Below are positions 1 to 9,949 of a DNA stretch of 64,000 nucleotides, one piece after another. Both the position numbers and the translations under genes were made by a program. The notes under the pieces are model-generated. The model had not been told where the DNA came from. It did no database searches and saw only the letters and a program-made list of their open reading frames with translations. The stretch spans positions 1-64,000 of the forward strand of contig CAJXYP010000017.1 in NCBI GenBank assembly GCA_913063225.1. The letters are read 5' to 3'. This DNA comes from an uncultured Cellvibrionales bacterium (lineage in GTDB: Bacteria; Pseudomonadota; Gammaproteobacteria; Pseudomonadales; GM7GCV1). Each line of letters opens with the position of its first letter. The stretch's first letter is position 1.

Positions 1-64
1 AGCAGAAGACGGCATACGAGATCTAGTACGGTCTCGTGGGCTCGGAGATGTGTATAAGAGACAG
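1..64. other. Illumina Nextera P7 adapter with i7 index (library contaminant)
   Basis: agcagaagacggcatacgagat + 8-nt index ctagtacg + gtctcgtgggctcggagatgtgtataagagacag matches the Nextera P7/i7 adapter exactly. Minus-strand translation gives the artefact tail [12 protein letters not shown]. Confidence 0.99.
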
Positions 65-484
65 AGAGAACTCAACGTCGTCGCAAAGGCTTCGAGCCAG
101 CTTTACTGAATCTATCGCTCGCTCAAGTACTTTTTCCGGCTCCATTTGAAGCTTGTACTTCATATGAATTGGTGAGGTAGCGATAAAGGTATGAATGCGC
201 CCGGCATTGGCTCCAGCAATAGCTTCGCCCGCTCGATGAATATCTTTCTCTGTCGCCCGCGCTAGGCTGGCGATTCGGCTATCCATAATATTGTCGGCTA
301 CTAACTTGACCCCTTCGAAATCCCCAATGCTTGCAATAGCGAATCCAGCTTCGATTACATCAACCTTCAGCTTCTCCAATACCTTGGCCACACGAAGTTT
401 TTCGTCTTTAGTCATAGATGCGCCCGGACTTTGTTCGCCGTCGCGCAAGGTTGTATCAAATATAATTAATTTTTCTTTGTTCAT
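65..484 (-). CDS. leuA: 2-isopropylmalate synthase, N-terminal fragment truncated by contig end
   Basis: [30 protein letters not shown]...; HMGL-like domain start motif [15 protein letters not shown] runs into adapter. Confidence 0.93.
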
Positions 485-517
485 TTTCTTATCCAGCCGT
501 TAGCTGCAAATAGTAAC

Positions 518-539
518 GCTCCCAGATCACAAAGGGAGC
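518..539 (-). promoter_or_regulatory. Hairpin in leuA leader, possible attenuator element
   Basis: gctccc N10 gggagc inverted repeat between the leader ORF and leuA. The GGAGC arm is also complementary to the Leu-codon run (GCTGCTCC). No clear U-tract. Confidence 0.4.
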
Positions 540-579
540 ACGGAATAGAATATATTTGAATGTATTTTAAGTATCTGCC

Positions 580-663
580 CTAAGGCAGGAGCAGCAAGGC
601 AAGAGCAAATCCGCCGCGAACGGGCGAAATCGTAGATAACTGAATGTTAGTAACAATGCTCAT
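580..663 (-). CDS. leuL: Putative leu leader peptide MSIVTNIQLSTISPVRGGFALALLLLP
   Basis: Manual minus-strand reading: ATG at 663-661, TAG at 582-580. Leu-rich end (CTT GCC TTG CTG CTC CTG) upstream of leuA, followed by hairpin-forming sequence. No strong SD seen. Confidence 0.6.
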   Translation of the reverse strand: MSIVTNIQLSTISPVRGGFALALLLLP

Positions 664-741
664 GTATGGAGATTTTACACAGAATGATTCATGTGTCTAG
701 CCACTTAAGACACATCTTTGCAGAGCTCTATCGAATAATAG

Positions 742-1203
742 TTACTTTTTTTCGGTAAAAATCATCACTGTTGATTGCGCATGAGCGTATATCTCTCCCG
801 CATCGTCTATCAAGGCGCCTCGCGTGAAAGCAAGGTTTTTGGTCCGTCGAATTAGGTGTCCTTCGGCCTTTACTGGTTTCCCTAATGGCAGGGGTTTGAT
901 CATCTGAACGTTAAGATCAACGGTTGCACAGGATTGGCCCGCATCCAGAACGGTTTGCACCACTATACCGGTGACCATATCCAGTACCGTAGCGCCATAA
1001 CCACCATGAACGGTGCCTGCGGGGTTTAGATGCTCGGCTGTCGGAGTAGCCTTTAGTCCTAAAAACCCTTCATCGGCTTTGACCGCACGTATACCCATGG
1101 TATCTGCCATGGTCCCCATGGAAATCTGACCATCAATAGTCGCCTGAACAAACTCCAACCCCGAAAGGCTATACCAAAGTTCTTGGATATCGGAATCGGA
1201 CAT
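742..1203 (-). CDS. PaaI-family hotdog thioesterase
   Basis: Hotdog-fold motif NPAGTVHGGYGATVLDMVTG. Confidence 0.8.
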   Translation of the reverse strand: MSDSDIQELWYSLSGLEFVQATIDGQISMGTMADTMGIRAVKADEGFLGLKATPTAEHLNPAGTVHGGYGATVLDMVTGIVVQTVLDAGQSCATVDLNVQMIKPLPLGKPVKAEGHLIRRTKNLAFTRGALIDDAGEIYAHAQSTVMIFTEKK

Positions 1204-1952
1204 TAGCGTTTAAAGAATTGACTCAAGGCCTGTTTGGCTTCGTCTGATTGTAATCGCTGAATAAATTCCAAAGCTTCTTCGTCGATACGTTTATGTATTT
1301 CTTCTGCGCTCGGTTGCATTAGCGCTTTCGACGCGGCCAAGGCACCTGCCGGTTTTGCTGCCAGTGCAGATGCATACATTGCTGCGGTTGTATCAAGCTC
1401 GGCTGCAGCACAAACTGAGTTACATAGTCCCATTTGCAAGGCTCTATCACCGGAAATGGGAGCTCCCAACAATAGAATCTCTGCAGCATTGGCCCGACCC
1501 ACTCGTGCGGGCAAAAGTAGACTAGAACCACCCTCGGCGACTAACCCCAAATCAACAAATGGCGTCTGTAATCTGACGTTATCGGCACAAACTACCAAGT
1601 CACAATGCAGTAGCATGGTGAAACCTATGCCTATAGCTGCCCCCTGAACCACAGCAACCAAAGGAAGTTTACAATCGACCAATGCGTGCAATAAAACCAA
1701 GGGAGGGAAGGAGCTAAGGTCTCCGGAAAGCCCTCCGCTCTGCGCTAAAGCCAGAAAATCCATCAGATCATTGCCTGCACAGAAGTTATCACCTTCACCG
1801 CGAATTAGAATGACCCGCAGGGATTCACCTTCTTGCGCAACTTTGATTTGCGTAGCTAGCTCTAGATACATAGCTGCTGTTAATGCATTTTTTTTATCTT
1901 GGCGGTCGATGCTTAGTGTCATCACACCATTTTCAGTACTAGTATTAATCAT
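1203..1952 (-). CDS. Enoyl-CoA hydratase/isomerase family protein
   Basis: Crotonase features (RGEGDNFCAGNDLMDF, AAIGIGFTMLLHCDLVV); ATGA overlap with upstream gene. Confidence 0.9.
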   Translation of the reverse strand: MINTSTENGVMTLSIDRQDKKNALTAAMYLELATQIKVAQEGESLRVILIRGEGDNFCAGNDLMDFLALAQSGGLSGDLSSFPPLVLLHALVDCKLPLVAVVQGAAIGIGFTMLLHCDLVVCADNVRLQTPFVDLGLVAEGGSSLLLPARVGRANAAEILLLGAPISGDRALQMGLCNSVCAAAELDTTAAMYASALAAKPAGALAASKALMQPSAEEIHKRIDEEALEFIQRLQSDEAKQALSQFFKR

Positions 1953-2914
1953 GTTTTGCACCAATCTGACTGAGCCAGCTGATTTACACTCTGGTTAAAT
2001 TCTGAGCGCATTTCTTGCACTAGATCCGCGGTATCCTGCACATTCTCTATGGCGCCCAACCCTTGACCAGCGCCCCAGATATCTTTCCAGGCTTTACTGC
2101 CACCTGAGAGCTTTTCAAAGTTCATATCTGATTTGTCACCATCCGGAAGGTTCTTAGGATCTAGCCCGGCTCGAACAATGGAAGGTTTAAGATAATTTCC
2201 GTGAATTCCGGTAAAAAGAGAGCTGTACATAATGTCTGAGGCCGCACTGTCTACAAGCATTTGCTTGTAGACCGGATCTGCATTGGCCTCAGTTGTAGCG
2301 ATGAAGCGTGTACCGCTGTAGCCCAAATCGGCACCCATTGCTAAGGCTCCGGCAACAGCCTGCCCTGAGGCAATAGCACCAGACAAAATTATGACTCCGT
2401 CAAACCACTGTCGTACTTCCTGCACCATAGCAAAGGGGCTCATTGGCCCCGCATGTCCACCAGCGCCCGCGGCTACGAGAATCAATCCATCTACGCCCTG
2501 CTCCGCCGCTTTCTTCGCATGGCGGACACTAATTACATCGTGAAATACCAAACCTCCGTATGAATGCACTGCTTGCACGATTTCAGCCGGAGGGCTGAGG
2601 CTGGTTATAACGATAGGGACCTGATGTTTTACACAGAGCCGCACGTCATGTTCTAAACGCGTATTTGAGGGGTGACAAATTTGGTTTACCGCAAAGGGTG
2701 CAACCGGAGTATCTGAAGGGGCCGCTAGTGCCTCTTTGATTTCCACCAGCCAATCATCTAACAAAGCCTCTGGTCTGGCATTCAAAGCCGGGAAAGAACC
2801 GATAATTCCAGCCCGACATTGAGCTATTACTAGAGCTGGATTGGAAACAATAAAAAGGGGCGCGCCTATTAACGGCATGCTCATTTGCTGCGAAAGAGAT
2901 CGCGGTAAACTCAT
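1949..2914 (-). CDS. Nitronate monooxygenase / 2-nitropropane dioxygenase family
   Basis: NMO family features: LVAAGAGGHAGPMSPFAMV, GAIASGQAVAGALAMGADLGYSGTRFIAT. Confidence 0.88.
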   Translation of the reverse strand: MSLPRSLSQQMSMPLIGAPLFIVSNPALVIAQCRAGIIGSFPALNARPEALLDDWLVEIKEALAAPSDTPVAPFAVNQICHPSNTRLEHDVRLCVKHQVPIVITSLSPPAEIVQAVHSYGGLVFHDVISVRHAKKAAEQGVDGLILVAAGAGGHAGPMSPFAMVQEVRQWFDGVIILSGAIASGQAVAGALAMGADLGYSGTRFIATTEANADPVYKQMLVDSAASDIMYSSLFTGIHGNYLKPSIVRAGLDPKNLPDGDKSDMNFEKLSGGSKAWKDIWGAGQGLGAIENVQDTADLVQEMRSEFNQSVNQLAQSDWCKT

Positions 2915-2959
2915 AACTATTCCTTAGAAATTGCACTAATTCTTAGAGCTGAAGGCCTT

Positions 2960-5047
2960 TCATAGGTGAAGGCTATCCCACCCTGGTTTGGCGGTAAATC
3001 GATCACCCAAACTAGATTCCAGTTCCGCTAATCGGTTGGCACAGACATCTTTAGTTTGGCTTCGCATATATTGTATGGGCCCACCCAAGAAAGGAGGAAA
3101 TCCAGTACCAAATATCATACCCATATCAAGACTGTCTGAATTTGTAACCACATTTTCTGCAAGACACTGAACCGATTCGTTCAACATCATATAAAGCATA
3201 CGATCTGATATTTCTCTAGTGTCATTGGATCCACGGGAAGCTTTTTGTTTGATTGCCTTACCTTTTTTCCAGGTGTAAAAACCTTGGCCAGATTTGCGGC
3301 CCAAATTTCCCTTTTCTATGTGAATTGTGAGCACATCACTGGAGTCCCCACCAAAGGCAGATATCATCTCTTCGGCAACCGCTTGGCAAATATCTAAACC
3401 AACCGTATCTGATAATTCGATAGGACCCATCGGCATTCCAAGCTTAACCGCCAATTCATCAATCAATTCTGGCTGAACGCCTTCTTGATAGAGTTTCATG
3501 GCTTCACCCAAATAAGCCATAAGTACTCGATTCACCAAGAAGCCTGGAGAACTTTTTACTTCTAACGGCAATTTACCAATCCGAGTAACCACACCCAAAG
3601 CCAAATTCACTACTTCATCCGAGGTATTTTGACCCCGCACCACTTCAACAAGCTGCATTAGTGCAACCGGGTTAAAAAAGTGGATGCCCACTAAGCGTTC
3701 TGGCCGGGCCAATCCCTCAGAGAGTTGCTCTAGAGGCAAACTAGATGTGTTGGTCGCAAGTATCGCGCCGGGCTTCATACGCGGCTCTAGATTAGCGTAG
3801 AGTCCTTTTTTAGCATCTAGACGCTCAGTTATAGCCTCGATAATTAAATCTGCCTGAGGCACGCCTAAGGCTTGCGGGTCTGGGATTAACCGGTCCATAG
3901 CCGCATTCACCAGGTGGGTTGCCTTAAGCTTGCGCTTAAAGAGCTTGTGAGCCCGCTTTATCGCCGGTGCAATAAACTCTGGCTTGGAATCCTGAAGTGT
4001 CACTCTAAGACCACTAAGGGCACACCAGGCGGCAATATCGCCACCCATAACCCCCGCGCCTACGACATGCACGTGAGTTCCCTCAAATTTGGCTTTTTTG
4101 CCTTCACTTTTAAGTTTTTTGTCGAGTAGAAAAACCCGGACTAGATTCTCAATAGCGCGTGCTGAGTTCGCACCTGCAAACAGTTTGGCTACGGACTCTG
4201 CTTCTGCCCGATAGGCTGACTCGTGACCGCCTGGATTTTCTTTCCAAAAATCGATTATTCGATAAGGCGCCGGGTAGTGTTCTTTACTGGCTTTTTTGGC
4301 AACTTGTTTTGCTGCCATGGAACCTACTAAGGTTCTCACTGGCGGCAGTGCATAGAGATTTTGCTTGAAATCGCGCTTTTGCTTGCGCTTACCTTTTTTC
4401 AAAAGAGCCGCTCCCGCCTCTTCGAAGTATCTCGAATGAACTGCGATATCCGCCATTCCCAATCGTTTTGCCGCCTTGCCGTCTACCATTCGACCAGCCA
4501 ACATAAGCTGTAATGCCTGACCGGGATCAATCAGTCGCGGTAAACGAATAGCACCGCCATAAGCGGGATGGATGCCAAGTTTTACTTCGGGAAGCCCAAG
4601 TTTGCAGTCTCGAGAAGACTCAGCCACGCGATAGTCGCAAGCCAGTGCAAGCTCCATCCCGCCACCCAAACAATGCCCGTGTATAAGGGCAACGGTCGGA
4701 CACTTGAGGCGTTCCACACGTAAAAATAAGTTCTGTCCGCGCTGAAGCATGACAATAACTTGGTCATGCGTCTTAAGGTCTTGGAACTCGCTAATATCCG
4801 CGCCGGCTAGAAAGCCCGCCGATTTAGCAGAAGCGATCATCAGCGCCTTGGGCGGTTCGTTTTCAAAGTGGTCAACTATTTGCTCAAGCTCGGTAAGTGT
4901 ATTCCTGTCGAGTACATTTACACCGCTATCGGCTTTGTCCAAAATTAGCTTTGTATACTCCTCACCCGGCTGTATGTGCCAATTTTGTAGATTGTCCAAG
5001 CTCATTTCTTTTGCTCCGTTCGAATTAGTTTCTAATTCGATATCCAA
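2960..5047 (-). CDS. fadJ: Fatty acid oxidation multifunctional protein (enoyl-CoA hydratase / 3-hydroxyacyl-CoA dehydrogenase), FadJ-like
   Basis: N-terminal crotonase (HGHCLGGGMELALACDYRV) plus HAD (VVGAGVMGGDIAAWCA, GIHFFNPVALMQLVEVV). Confidence 0.88.
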   Translation of the reverse strand: MDIELETNSNGAKEMSLDNLQNWHIQPGEEYTKLILDKADSGVNVLDRNTLTELEQIVDHFENEPPKALMIASAKSAGFLAGADISEFQDLKTHDQVIVMLQRGQNLFLRVERLKCPTVALIHGHCLGGGMELALACDYRVAESSRDCKLGLPEVKLGIHPAYGGAIRLPRLIDPGQALQLMLAGRMVDGKAAKRLGMADIAVHSRYFEEAGAALLKKGKRKQKRDFKQNLYALPPVRTLVGSMAAKQVAKKASKEHYPAPYRIIDFWKENPGGHESAYRAEAESVAKLFAGANSARAIENLVRVFLLDKKLKSEGKKAKFEGTHVHVVGAGVMGGDIAAWCALSGLRVTLQDSKPEFIAPAIKRAHKLFKRKLKATHLVNAAMDRLIPDPQALGVPQADLIIEAITERLDAKKGLYANLEPRMKPGAILATNTSSLPLEQLSEGLARPERLVGIHFFNPVALMQLVEVVRGQNTSDEVVNLALGVVTRIGKLPLEVKSSPGFLVNRVLMAYLGEAMKLYQEGVQPELIDELAVKLGMPMGPIELSDTVGLDICQAVAEEMISAFGGDSSDVLTIHIEKGNLGRKSGQGFYTWKKGKAIKQKASRGSNDTREISDRMLYMMLNESVQCLAENVVTNSDSLDMGMIFGTGFPPFLGGPIQYMRSQTKDVCANRLAELESSLGDRFTAKPGWDSLHL

Positions 5048-5092
5048 TTTATTATTTAGTTGATTTATTAGTAATGATAATCAATGCCTGAC

Positions 5093-6376
5093 TTACATTC
5101 GCTCGATAAGCGCTGCACCGCCTTGGCCACCACCAATACAAAGAGAAGCAACTCCGCGCTGCGCGTTTTGCAGATGAAGAGTACGTGCCATATGCAAAAT
5201 AATGCGCGCACCAGACATGCCGACCGGATGACCACAAGCAACTGCTCCACCGTGAATGTTCAGCCGATCAATTGGCAGATTACCTAGCGCAGCATCTACG
5301 CCTATTTGCTTGCGGCAATAATCATCAGATGCCATGGCTTCCACACAAGCCAGTACCTGAGCGGCAAAAGCTTCATTAATTTCCCAGTAGTCAATATCGC
5401 CCATACTTAGATCATTGGCCTTTAGCAGTTTGGCGATAGAATGCGCAGGGCCCAAGCCCATTTCTGCGGGGTCTAGTCCGGCCCACCTGACATCTGTGAT
5501 CTTGGCGATTGGTTTCAAGTTATGCTTTTCAACGGCGCTTTCAGATGCAAGCAATACCCAAGCGGCACCATCGCTGATCTGAGAACTATTCGCTGCAGTA
5601 ACCTTGCCATATGGCTTTTCAAATACTGGTTTCAGCGTTGATAACTTCTCAACATTTGAATCTGATCTAACACCGTCGTCTCGATCATAGAGTTTGCCCG
5701 ACCCGTCAATAACGGGAACGACTTCATCTTCAAATACTCCGGCTTCGAATGCTTCCGCAGCTCGCAAATGACTGCGTACAGCCCATTCATCCATTTGTGA
5801 CCTGGTAATTCCAAATCGCTCAGCAATTTGTTCTGCAGTTTGCCCCATATTGAGACTAACCACCGGGTCCGTCAGACCATGTTCCAATGCAAAAACCGGC
5901 GCAAGCAGAGAGGGCCGGAACGAGCTGATAACTTTTAACTTGGCTACTGGAGTTTTAGCTGCCATTAAGCGACCCAAAAAAACCACATACTTATCTGAAA
6001 ACATTATGGGTGCACGGCTCATAGCCTCAGACCCACCAGCAAGCACAATATCCGAATGGCCTAGTTGGATTCGATTCATCGCGCAATCAACGGCCTGCAT
6101 ACCTGAAGCGCAGTTTCGTTGAACCGTCCAAGCCGGAACCGATTCAGGCACCCCAATGCGCAGACTTGCGATACGCCCAATATTCGCTTCCCGCTCAGAG
6201 GGCATTACGCATCCGAGTATAGTTTCGTCAATATCACTGGTTTGTATATTGGTTTTCATCATCAGATGTCGACCGGCAAGGGTTGCCAGATCTGCCGAGG
6301 CAAAAGGTCCTGCTTTACCGCGGGCCTTCAAAATCGGCGTGCGGGCGCCTTCGATTAAATAGACACTGGAACTCAT
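5093..6376 (-). CDS. fadI: Acetyl-CoA C-acyltransferase (thiolase), FadI-like
   Basis: Thiolase motifs QRNCASGMQAVDCA, INEAFAAQVLACVEAM, NIHGGAVACGHPVGMSGARI. Confidence 0.88.
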   Translation of the reverse strand: MSSSVYLIEGARTPILKARGKAGPFASADLATLAGRHLMMKTNIQTSDIDETILGCVMPSEREANIGRIASLRIGVPESVPAWTVQRNCASGMQAVDCAMNRIQLGHSDIVLAGGSEAMSRAPIMFSDKYVVFLGRLMAAKTPVAKLKVISSFRPSLLAPVFALEHGLTDPVVSLNMGQTAEQIAERFGITRSQMDEWAVRSHLRAAEAFEAGVFEDEVVPVIDGSGKLYDRDDGVRSDSNVEKLSTLKPVFEKPYGKVTAANSSQISDGAAWVLLASESAVEKHNLKPIAKITDVRWAGLDPAEMGLGPAHSIAKLLKANDLSMGDIDYWEINEAFAAQVLACVEAMASDDYCRKQIGVDAALGNLPIDRLNIHGGAVACGHPVGMSGARIILHMARTLHLQNAQRGVASLCIGGGQGGAALIERM

Positions 6377-8853
6377 GCGGCCTCTCCCTTAGATACCGAG
6401 TCCTTAACCCAATGATCGTGTTCAAATTCATCTACCTGAATAGCTTCATAGCGCGCGGCCTGAACTTCTTTAAGGGTTTTGGCTTCGATATCCGTAATTA
6501 GTCCCTTGGCAATAGCTTCTTGCAGAGCTCCGGGGTAATCGACATCCCAGGCATCTAGACCTTTGCGGGCTTTACGGAACTTACGTTCAATATCTGCGGC
6601 GCCCAAAACCATTTGAAATGTTCTTTCCATATGGGCGACATGGTCACCTTCAGCGGTCGGCTTAAATATTCCACTTATAAGATCATCTCGGGTATCAGAC
6701 TGGTGGGTAATAAGGTCTGCTAAGCGTCCTTCGAGTTTTCGGTTACGTGCAATGGTTGGAATACCTAAAGGATAGAGGGTAACTTTTAGTGCTGTGGTCG
6801 CGCTGCCCAAAGGTTTGTTGCCAAGTATAGTGCGCATGGCATCGTGGAACATGCGGTAGCAGTCTTCCATCGCCCAGTTCAAAAGATCTAAATCATCAAC
6901 CGGCTCGCCTCGGCTTTGATAGTGCTTCAATACGGCTGAGGCCATATAGAGAGAACTAAGCAAGTCACCTAGAAGGCAGGAGTAAAACTCCAGTCGTTTC
7001 AGATCTCCGCCAAATCGCAACATCATTAGATCTGCCATCAGTCCAAAGCGTGCACTTAGTAAAGATAGTGTTTGATAGTGTTGTTCTGCAGGTGAAGCCA
7101 CCTTAGTTCGTACAAATAACCGCTTGCTAAAACTTCCCAAAAATGAATTTGATACGTTGGTAACAAACATCAGGGCATGATTACTGATCGCCTGATCAAA
7201 AATCGCCAATGACTCAGGACTATCTGACATTTTCGCCGCTTCCATTTCCTTCAGAATCCAAGGATGTGAGCGCACGGAACCCTGACCGAAGATGATAAGG
7301 CTGCGGGTTAGAATATTCGCACCCTCAACGGTAATGCTTATGGGTACCGCCTGATAGCTGCGTCCCATGGGGTTTCTTGGGCCCATGCAAATGGCCGAAC
7401 CACCGTGCACATCAACCGCAGCATTAATAGTTTTACGCATACGTTCTGTTAGGTGATATTTGGCAATTGCGGAAGCCACACTGGGTTTTTCCCCCGCATC
7501 AATACTGGTCGCTGTCATGGTGCGTACGGCATCCATTAAATACGTATTGCCGGCAATTAGACTAAGAGCCTCCTGAACGCCTTCAAACTCGCCAATGGAT
7601 ACACCGAATTGGCTGCGAACTCGCGAATAGGCGCCGGTATGCATGCAACAGAACTTGCCTGCTGCACTGGATAGTGAGGGCAATGAAATACCTCGACCAT
7701 CAGAAAGGCTTTCCATCAGCATGCGCCATCCGTTACCCAACTGAGCTTGACCACCGATAATATCATCCATGGTAATAAAGACGTCTTTGCCTCTAATAGG
7801 ACCATTCATAAATGGCACATTGAGGGGCATATGCCGTTCACCAATCTGCACGCCTTCGGTATCCGAAGGTATCAGGGCAACGGTAAATCCAATGTCTTCC
7901 TTATCACCTAAAATTTGCTCGGGGTCGTAAAGCTTGAACGCTAGTCCCAGAACCGTGGCCACAGGAGCAAGAGTTATATATCTCTTGTTCCAGTTTAAAA
8001 CAATGCCGACCTGCTCTACTCCATCGATTACACGTTTGGTAACAATACCGTGACTTGTCATGCCAGCGGCATCAGAACCGGCCTCAGGCTCGGTTAAGGC
8101 AAAACATGGGATTTCCTGGCCCGTTGCCAAACGTCTTAGATATCGGTTTTTTTGCTCTTGGGTTCCGTATTCATGCAACAACATGCCTGGGCCCAATGAG
8201 TTAGGAACCATAGTGGTCACACCGAGAGCACCAGAACGGCTGGCAACTTTCTGAACTACACAGGAGTGGGCATAGGCCGAAAACTCTAAGCCCCCATATT
8301 CTTTAGGGAGCACCATTCCGAAAAAACCATTTTCACGAAGGAATTGCCACGCTTTAGGCGGTAAATCATGCAACTCGCTTACCACTTCCCAGTCATCAAT
8401 CATGGCGCAGAGCTCTTCAACAGGGCCATCTATAAATGCGCGCTCTTCATCGCTTAGCTTGGCACCCTCTGCATCCCTAAGCTCATTCCAATTCGGACGT
8501 CCTGAAAATAATTCGCGTTCCCACCAGACCGTGCCAGCTTCTAGAGCCGCGGCTTCGGTTTCCGACATAGGAGGTAATACTTTTCGGTAGTAAGCAAGCA
8601 TTGGCTTCATGAAAACCGTTTTGCGCACCGGGGGTATCAGGGCAACAACCAATTTAATAGCAAGAATTGTCCAGAAAATATTGTGGAACCATTCAGGCAA
8701 AGCTGACTGGGCGTCATACACAGATAGCACCACAAATACTGCGCCAACGGCACCAATAAACTGAGTTTTAACTTGACTAAAAATATTAAAAGCCAACAAC
8801 ACTGCAGCTATTGTCACTAACAAATAGACTGCGAGTAAAAGAAGTTCGAACAC
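6373..8853 (-). CDS. fadE: Acyl-CoA dehydrogenase, FadE family
   Basis: 826 aa with N-terminal TM segments; CFALTEPEAGSDAAGM; DVHGGSAICMGPRNPMGRSYQAVPISITVEGANILTRSLIIFGQG. Confidence 0.93.
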   Translation of the reverse strand: MFELLLLAVYLLVTIAAVLLAFNIFSQVKTQFIGAVGAVFVVLSVYDAQSALPEWFHNIFWTILAIKLVVALIPPVRKTVFMKPMLAYYRKVLPPMSETEAAALEAGTVWWERELFSGRPNWNELRDAEGAKLSDEERAFIDGPVEELCAMIDDWEVVSELHDLPPKAWQFLRENGFFGMVLPKEYGGLEFSAYAHSCVVQKVASRSGALGVTTMVPNSLGPGMLLHEYGTQEQKNRYLRRLATGQEIPCFALTEPEAGSDAAGMTSHGIVTKRVIDGVEQVGIVLNWNKRYITLAPVATVLGLAFKLYDPEQILGDKEDIGFTVALIPSDTEGVQIGERHMPLNVPFMNGPIRGKDVFITMDDIIGGQAQLGNGWRMLMESLSDGRGISLPSLSSAAGKFCCMHTGAYSRVRSQFGVSIGEFEGVQEALSLIAGNTYLMDAVRTMTATSIDAGEKPSVASAIAKYHLTERMRKTINAAVDVHGGSAICMGPRNPMGRSYQAVPISITVEGANILTRSLIIFGQGSVRSHPWILKEMEAAKMSDSPESLAIFDQAISNHALMFVTNVSNSFLGSFSKRLFVRTKVASPAEQHYQTLSLLSARFGLMADLMMLRFGGDLKRLEFYSCLLGDLLSSLYMASAVLKHYQSRGEPVDDLDLLNWAMEDCYRMFHDAMRTILGNKPLGSATTALKVTLYPLGIPTIARNRKLEGRLADLITHQSDTRDDLISGIFKPTAEGDHVAHMERTFQMVLGAADIERKFRKARKGLDAWDVDYPGALQEAIAKGLITDIEAKTLKEVQAARYEAIQVDEFEHDHWVKDSVSKGEAA

Positions 8854-8968
8854 GATTTATCTCCTGAATAGATATCAAATATTTTATAGGCCCTAACTCT
8901 AAAAAATAATTAAGTAGGGCGGAAGGCACAAAAGTACTAAAGTCTTGCACAAATAGAAAGAGAGGCCT

Positions 8969-9949
8969 ATGGTTCACTACATGAAAAGCTCGAACAAAAT
9001 GGAAAATGTTCCCACTTTCAAGCTGTTTCAAGGCAGCGAAGAGTGGCCCATCAAGGAACTGGTACACCATGAGTATATACAGCAACGCTGTGCAGAGACC
9101 GAAGGACGCATCGCGACTCATCGGCATCTCGATCTTTTCCACGTTTTGTACCTTTATAGCGGGAGTGCAAAAGCGGTTTTAGACGGAGAAGAGTTTCGTA
9201 TTCACGCTCCACTGCTAGTCACAGTGCCGCCCATGTGCATCCATGGTTTTACGCCGACTGAAACAATTCATGGCCACCTACTAACTATTCCCGGGTCATC
9301 GCTATCCCATCTTCTGAGTTTCGAAGAAACCTATACTGAATTCGCGGAACAGCCAAAAATAATCCGCGGAAATAGTACTGGTAAATGGCCTGACCTCGAC
9401 CAAATGTTTCGCGAGCTGTCGAAGGAATACACCCACGACAATCCCTCTCGTTTTTTAGCTATACAATCGATTCTGCGATTGATCTTTGTTTGGGCGATCC
9501 GGCATCAGGCGAGCCCTGTACTGGGGCACGATGTTTCTGCATCAGATCGCGATTCAATTCGGATTCGTAAATTCAAGAAACTAATTGAAGCCAACTATAA
9601 ATCCGGACTTTCCATAAAAGGTTACGCAAGCGAAATGGGACTAAGCAGTGCCCAGCTCAACAATATATGCCGCGCGAAAGTCGGGCAGTCTGCCCTGCAA
9701 ATAGTGCATGAGAGAGTCACTCTCGAAGCAAAAAGGTACTTGATTTATACCTCTCTGACCATTAGCGAAGTCGCCTATGAACTGGGCTTTGCAGACCCGG
9801 CTTATTTCACCCGCTTCTTTAGTAAGCAGGCTGGCCACTCACCTAAGCGATATCGAATTACTCATCGTCCCGATCGGGCTTTGCCTGATTCTCAGAATTT
9901 TGCTTCAGCAACTCCTCATCAGAAGCATGTTCGTCGAGTTCAGCGATAG
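8969..9949 (+). CDS. AraC-family transcriptional regulator
   Basis: N-terminal cupin and C-terminal HTH (LTISEVAYELGFADPAYFTRFFSKQAGHSPKRYR); divergent from fadE. Confidence 0.9.
   Translation: MVHYMKSSNKMENVPTFKLFQGSEEWPIKELVHHEYIQQRCAETEGRIATHRHLDLFHVLYLYSGSAKAVLDGEEFRIHAPLLVTVPPMCIHGFTPTETIHGHLLTIPGSSLSHLLSFEETYTEFAEQPKIIRGNSTGKWPDLDQMFRELSKEYTHDNPSRFLAIQSILRLIFVWAIRHQASPVLGHDVSASDRDSIRIRKFKKLIEANYKSGLSIKGYASEMGLSSAQLNNICRAKVGQSALQIVHERVTLEAKRYLIYTSLTISEVAYELGFADPAYFTRFFSKQAGHSPKRYRITHRPDRALPDSQNFASATPHQKHVRRVQR

Noticed and set aside
1319-1531. Numerous antisense or shadow ORFs of 60-110 aa in the ORF track (e.g. 1319-1531, 28847-29221, 49287-49736)
   Set aside because: They overlap strongly supported genes and show no recognisable domains.
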